Source: Dehalococcoidales bacterium (GTDB lineage: Bacteria; Chloroflexota; Dehalococcoidia; Dehalococcoidales; RBG-16-60-22). From it: a stretch of 10,187 bases of DNA. Numbering within the stretch: position 1 is the first letter of the stretch; every line of letters begins with the position of its first letter. This document shows positions 7,277 through 10,187 of this stretch, piece after piece. The notes beneath the pieces were generated by a model that did no database searches, was not told the origin of the DNA, and saw nothing but the letters and a program-made list of their open reading frames with translations. Made by a program: the position numbers and the translations under genes. Where the stretch lies: the NCBI GenBank assembly GCA_016783105.1, contig JADHXF010000057.1, positions 1 to 10,187 of the forward strand. Direction: 5' to 3'.

Positions 7277-7750
7277 CTATCCGTAGCCCAGCACCACAGA
7301 AGTTTCAATCTGGCGCCGGGGAATGCTCCAGTATGTTTCCAGTAGCTGGTCTTTATCGGGCAGCAGACAAAATCCGTGTTTCTGGTAGAAAAATATCGCC
7401 CAGCTGGCATTCGCCCATGTCCCCACCAGCAATCGAGAGCCGGTAAAAAGGTGCTTGATGTGGTCAAGGAGTCGACCGGCGATTCCCTGCCTCTGCCACT
7501 CTGGCAGTACATAAACATGGCGGATCAGGGCGATATTTTTAATCGGCTCCATTCCCATAATACCCACAAGCTCCCCTTCAACTTCCCAGCCGTGGAAGGT
7601 GACCCGTTCCATCTCTCCCGTTAGTTCTTCCATTGACATATAGGGCTGGCGGTAACGGTCGGCCGGAATAACGCCTTCATACGCTTCCGCGGCTTTATTG
7701 ATGATAAAGTACATTCTCTGGGCATCACCGGCCCGGCATTGACGTATCAT
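7277..7750 (-). CDS. GNAT family N-acetyltransferase
   Basis: GNAT enzymes transfer an acetyl group from acetyl-CoA to an amine. The substrate cannot be read from the sequence. The 157 residues carry the acetyl-CoA binding motif A, HVYVLPEWQRQGIAGRLLDH (78-97), with the Q/RxxGxA pyrophosphate loop at 86-91, and motif B, NASWAIFFYQKHGF (114-127), ending in the usual YxKxGF signature. The N-terminus IRQCRAGDAQRMYFIINKAA is also typical. The ribosome-binding site before the ATG is weak. An extended -10 sequence about 20 bases upstream makes this the likely first gene of the GNAT, DUF5808-like and QueG-like unit. Confidence 0.9.
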   Translation of the reverse strand: MIRQCRAGDAQRMYFIINKAAEAYEGVIPADRYRQPYMSMEELTGEMERVTFHGWEVEGELVGIMGMEPIKNIALIRHVYVLPEWQRQGIAGRLLDHIKHLFTGSRLLVGTWANASWAIFFYQKHGFCLLPDKDQLLETYWSIPRRQIETSVVLGYG

Positions 7751-7770
7751 AAGTGTACAGCTTCACCCAG

Positions 7771-7779
7771 ATTATAACA
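7771..7779 (-). promoter_or_regulatory. Extended -10 promoter for the GNAT gene cluster
   Basis: On the minus strand the sequence reads TGTTATAAT: a TGn extension directly before a perfect TATAAT. A poor -35 (TTTCCA, complement of 7795-7800) sits 18 bases further upstream. The predicted start near 7764 gives a leader of about 14 bases to the ATG at 7750. Confidence 0.55.
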
Positions 7780-8086
7780 TTCGTGAGTTGCATATGGAAA
7801 GAATAAAACATGAAAAAACCAGTACCGATAGCTAGTAACGCAGGTGCCATCTATGTTATAATTTACCAATTTGTAATTTTTTGCCTGCTCATGTGATGCC
7901 GCAGAATTTCCCGGTTGGGTCGATACCCCTACTCCATAGATAAATTGTACCCGAAAATGAAGAAAAAAGTGAAAAAATAACTCTAAAATGAGAGGATTGC
8001 GCGCTAACTGATCATATACGGTTAAAAAGTTTACTGCATCATGCCAGCCTGCGGCGTTATAAAGAGGTACTAGTGGCAAGACAATT

Positions 8087-8092
8087 TATAAT
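8087..8092 (+). promoter_or_regulatory. Possible -10 element of the PEPCK gene
   Basis: A perfect TATAAT stands 55 bases before the PEPCK start. No sequence resembling TTGACA is found 16-18 bases upstream, and the surroundings are AT-rich, so the match could be chance. A short direct repeat, ATAGAC with a following GG (8111-8119 and 8131-8140), lies between it and the gene. Confidence 0.3.
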
Positions 8093-8147
8093 ATAGTACG
8101 GTAACTAGGGATAGACAGGAATAGTAAACTATAGACGAGGAGGTATA

Positions 8148-10034
8148 GTGTTGAAATCATCGCTTGAGGTGTTACAAAAAAGAATTAGCCAAGAGGACTA
8201 TCAGAAGCTGTACGCCATAGACAATTCTAAAGTCCATCAGATCATTACTGAAACTGCCGAGCTCTGTAACCCGGATAAAATCTTCATCTGTAGTGATACC
8301 CCTGATGAGATAGCTCATATACGAAACATGGCAATTGTCACCGGCGAGGAGAACGCTGCTTTAATCATTCCGGGGCACACCTTCCACTTTGATGGTCCCA
8401 ATGACCAGGGACGAGACCGTGCGGTTACCAAGTTCCTCGTGCCCACGGGAGATTCCCTCAGTAAAACCATCAATCAGATTGGTCGAGATGAAGGCCTTGC
8501 GGAAGTACAGGGTCTGCTTAGGGATGCGATGAAGGGTCATACGATGATTGTTCGATTTCTTACTCTAGGGCCAGCTAATTCTCCCTTTACCATTCACTGC
8601 CTGGAGTGCACCGATTCCTGGTATGTAGCTCACAGCGTGGACCTCCTCTACCGAAAGGGTTATGATGCATTCCGTCAAGCAGGTCCAGGGACGGAATTTT
8701 TCAAGACTTTACACTCGTCAGGAAAATTGGACGAGAATATGGCGAGCTTGAATCACGACAAGAAACGCATCTACATAGATTACTTTACAGATACCGTCTA
8801 CAGTGTTAATAATCAGTATGCTGGTAACTCCGTGGGTTTTAAGAAACTGGCCCTTCGATTAGCTATTCGTAAGGCTCACCAGGAAGGGTGGCTAGCCGAG
8901 CATTTTATGATAATGGGAGTGCATGGTCCAGATGGTCGTAAGACTTACTTCGCGGGTGCCTTTCCTAGTGCCTGTGGCAAGACCTCTACTGCCATGCTTC
9001 CAGGGGAGACCATCTTGGCTGATGACATTACTTATGTTCGTAATATTGGTGGAGTTTGCCGTTCCGTGAATATTGAAGCTGGTATCTTCGGCATTATTCA
9101 TGATGTCAACCCTAAGGACGACCCCCTAATCTACCAGATACTTACCAGTCCGGGAGAGATTATCTTTTCCAATATTTTAGTCAAAGATGCCAAGTGTTGG
9201 TGGTTGGGAATGGGTAGTGAGCTTCCTAAGGACGGAGCAAATTACACCGGGCACTGGTACGAAGGTAAGACCGATGAGGCGGGTGAAATAATTCTGCCCG
9301 CCCACAAGAACGCCCGCTATACTGTAGCCCTCAAGGCACTACCAAATTGCGACCCTGAGTTGGAAAACGTCCTAGGGGTAGAATTGAGTGGTGTAATATA
9401 TGGTGGTCGCGATTATCGGGGTTATGTGCCCGTCCAGCAGGGCTTTGATTGGGAGCATGGTATTATCGCCTATGGAGCAGCTCTGGAGACAGAAACGACC
9501 TTTGCCCTTGTTGAGGAAGAAGGTAAACATGAGATAAATATAATGAGCATTCAAGATTTCATCTCTATTCCCTTGGGGCAGTATGTCAAGAACTACTTGG
9601 AATTTGGAAAGGGGCTTGAGAAAGCGCCCCTAGTATTTGGAGTTAATTACTTCTTGAGAGATTTGAAAACAGGAGAGTTCTTAAACGATCGCCGGGATAA
9701 GCACGTGTGGATAAAATGGATGGAGCTACGCAAGCATAATGAAGCCGAAGCGATAAAGTCTCCTACTGGCTGGCTACCCAAATACGAGGATTTGAGTCGG
9801 CTCTTCCATCAAGTATTGGATAAAGACTATGCAAAAGAAGATTACATCCAGCAATTCACTATTCGCGTTCCTGAAAACTTGACTAAGATTGAGCGAGTGG
9901 AGAGATTCTACCAGGAAAATGTTGCCGATACACCGGCGGAGCTCTTTGGGATACTTAACGAGCAGCGAGAGCGCTTGCTTAAAGCCAGGGAGCGCTTTGC
10001 TGACTACATCTCACCCGAAGACTTTGAAGGATAG
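8148..10034 (+). CDS. pckG: GTP-dependent phosphoenolpyruvate carboxykinase (archaeal-like type)
   Basis: The enzyme interconverts oxaloacetate plus GTP with PEP, CO2 and GDP. It serves gluconeogenesis or, in anaerobes, CO2 fixation into oxaloacetate. At 628 residues it is full length. Diagnostic sites are present: QYAGNSVGFKK (223-233), the metal-ligand region EHFMIMG (251-257), the P-loop AFPSACGKT (271-279) with reactive Cys276 that marks the GTP class, and the metal-binding LADDITYVRN (290-299). The segments GIFGIIHDVNPKDDP, GVIYGGRD, WEHGIIAYGA and VNYFLRDLKTGEFLNDR match my memory of Thermococcales-type PEPCK better than the usual bacterial GRRP form. The GTG start is 4 bases after GAGGAGG (8137-8143). 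The next codon, TTG at 8151, would have a better 7-base spacer and is an alternative. Codon use is more AT-rich than in genes to the left (24, 30 and 24 G+C per 60 in three counted lines, against 34 for one recJ line), hinting at transfer. A convergent transposase ends 16 bases downstream. Confidence 0.95.
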   Translation: MLKSSLEVLQKRISQEDYQKLYAIDNSKVHQIITETAELCNPDKIFICSDTPDEIAHIRNMAIVTGEENAALIIPGHTFHFDGPNDQGRDRAVTKFLVPTGDSLSKTINQIGRDEGLAEVQGLLRDAMKGHTMIVRFLTLGPANSPFTIHCLECTDSWYVAHSVDLLYRKGYDAFRQAGPGTEFFKTLHSSGKLDENMASLNHDKKRIYIDYFTDTVYSVNNQYAGNSVGFKKLALRLAIRKAHQEGWLAEHFMIMGVHGPDGRKTYFAGAFPSACGKTSTAMLPGETILADDITYVRNIGGVCRSVNIEAGIFGIIHDVNPKDDPLIYQILTSPGEIIFSNILVKDAKCWWLGMGSELPKDGANYTGHWYEGKTDEAGEIILPAHKNARYTVALKALPNCDPELENVLGVELSGVIYGGRDYRGYVPVQQGFDWEHGIIAYGAALETETTFALVEEEGKHEINIMSIQDFISIPLGQYVKNYLEFGKGLEKAPLVFGVNYFLRDLKTGEFLNDRRDKHVWIKWMELRKHNEAEAIKSPTGWLPKYEDLSRLFHQVLDKDYAKEDYIQQFTIRVPENLTKIERVERFYQENVADTPAELFGILNEQRERLLKARERFADYISPEDFEG

Positions 10035-10187
10035 GGGACTTCATGGTCTACTAGTGTAGTGAATCTAACGCTTCGTTAGCTTTCTTGACCTTGGAAAGAA
10101 TGATTTCCATGGAAGCTGTCCAGACAAATGGTTTCGGGTTGGCATTGTTAACCTCAAGGTATTCCATGATTACCGCAACGAGATCAT
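10035..10187 (-). mobile_element. IS630-family insertion sequence, one end only
   Basis: The transposase C-terminus identifies the element. Its outer border must lie between the PEPCK stop and the transposase stop, or inside the very end of PEPCK, leaving 16 bases or little more for the terminal inverted repeat. IS630/Tc1-like elements insert at TA. A TA is present at 10032-10033 within the PEPCK stop codon, a candidate junction. The other end lies outside the window, so the inverted repeat cannot be confirmed. Confidence 0.55.
10051..10187 (-). CDS. IS630-family transposase, C-terminal 44 residues (cut by window edge)
   Basis: Reading leftward from the window edge gives an open frame of 44 residues ending in TAG at 10051-10053. 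The sequence contains VIMEYLEVNNANPKPFVWTA followed by an amphipathic helix (SMEIILSKVKKANEALDSL). The phrase N-x-x-PKPFVWT and a following helix with a lysine-rich face are typical of the extreme C-terminus of IS630-family DDE transposases, downstream of the catalytic glutamate. The catalytic domain is outside the window, so it cannot be said whether the element is intact. It faces the PEPCK gene tail to tail. Confidence 0.8.
   Translation of the reverse strand, partial: DLVAVIMEYLEVNNANPKPFVWTASMEIILSKVKKANEALDSLH

Larger units (their letters stand above)
7751..8147. other. AT-rich intergenic region between divergent GNAT and PEPCK genes
   Basis: About 400 bases with no gene I can support. 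It is visibly AT-rich; hand counting 7801-7860 gives 22 G+C of 60. A minus-strand open frame of 110 codons (8079-7747) overlaps the GNAT start by 4 bases. Its product is rich in Phe, Tyr and His, with no recognisable motif, and it would run through the putative GNAT promoter, so I treat it as non-coding. The region holds the GNAT promoter at its left end and a possible PEPCK promoter at its right end. I see no tRNA, riboswitch or strong hairpin. Confidence 0.6.

Noticed and set aside
7907..7924. GGGTCGATACCC hairpin resembling a tRNA T-arm
   Set aside because: Stem is 4 bases with a 4-base loop, with no acceptor stem or anticodon arm around it.
8066..8075. GG-TACTAGTG copy on both sides of PEPCK (also at 10045-10056), possible flanking direct repeat
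   Set aside because: Only 8 contiguous bases match and the core ACTAGT is a palindrome; chance is likely, and the second copy lies inside the transposase end.
7747..8079. 110-codon minus-strand open frame overlapping the GNAT start by 4 bases
   Set aside because: Despite the operon-like overlap, the product is low-complexity aromatic sequence without motifs, lies in AT-rich DNA and spans the likely GNAT promoter.

Overview
The window reads as bacterial chromosome, probably from an anaerobe. The best guess is the Chloroflexota/Dehalococcoidia neighbourhood, but this rests only on gene types (a QueG-like iron-sulfur protein, DUF2284, a DUF5808-type protein, an archaeal-looking GTP-PEPCK) and not on any marker gene. 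Most genes are moderately GC-rich by eye. The last quarter (PEPCK and the 400 bases before it) is clearly more AT-rich.

Layout. Positions 1-287 hold a decayed C-terminal piece of a major-facilitator transporter. Converging on it is a minus-strand run read from right to left: a DUF2284 cysteine-rich protein (4601-3960), fabF (3914-2661), recJ (2658-958) and plsY (953-324). The last three are separated by only 2 and 4 bases and should be one transcript, joining fatty-acid elongation, single-strand DNA exonuclease and phospholipid acylation. A divergent intergenic region with a good sigma70-type promoter then leads to mtaB (4723-5982, plus), the tRNA t6A37 methylthiotransferase. mtaB overlaps tail-to-tail by 12 bases with a second minus-strand cluster: a GNAT acetyltransferase (7750-7277), a small DUF5808-type protein (7253-6897) and a QueG-like 4Fe-4S protein (6846-5971).

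Positions 7751-8147 are an AT-rich gap in which I see no convincing gene. Next comes a full-length GTP-dependent PEP carboxykinase (8148-10034, plus), whose motifs look like the archaeal type. Its stop codon is 16 bases from the stop of a convergent IS630-family transposase, which runs out of the window.

Taken together, the left two thirds are housekeeping (lipid synthesis, DNA repair, tRNA modification) plus poorly characterised iron-sulfur proteins. The right end looks like a later-acquired or rearranged segment carrying a central carbon enzyme beside an insertion sequence. I found no CRISPR array, rRNA, tRNA, toxin-antitoxin pair, phage module or clear new defence system.
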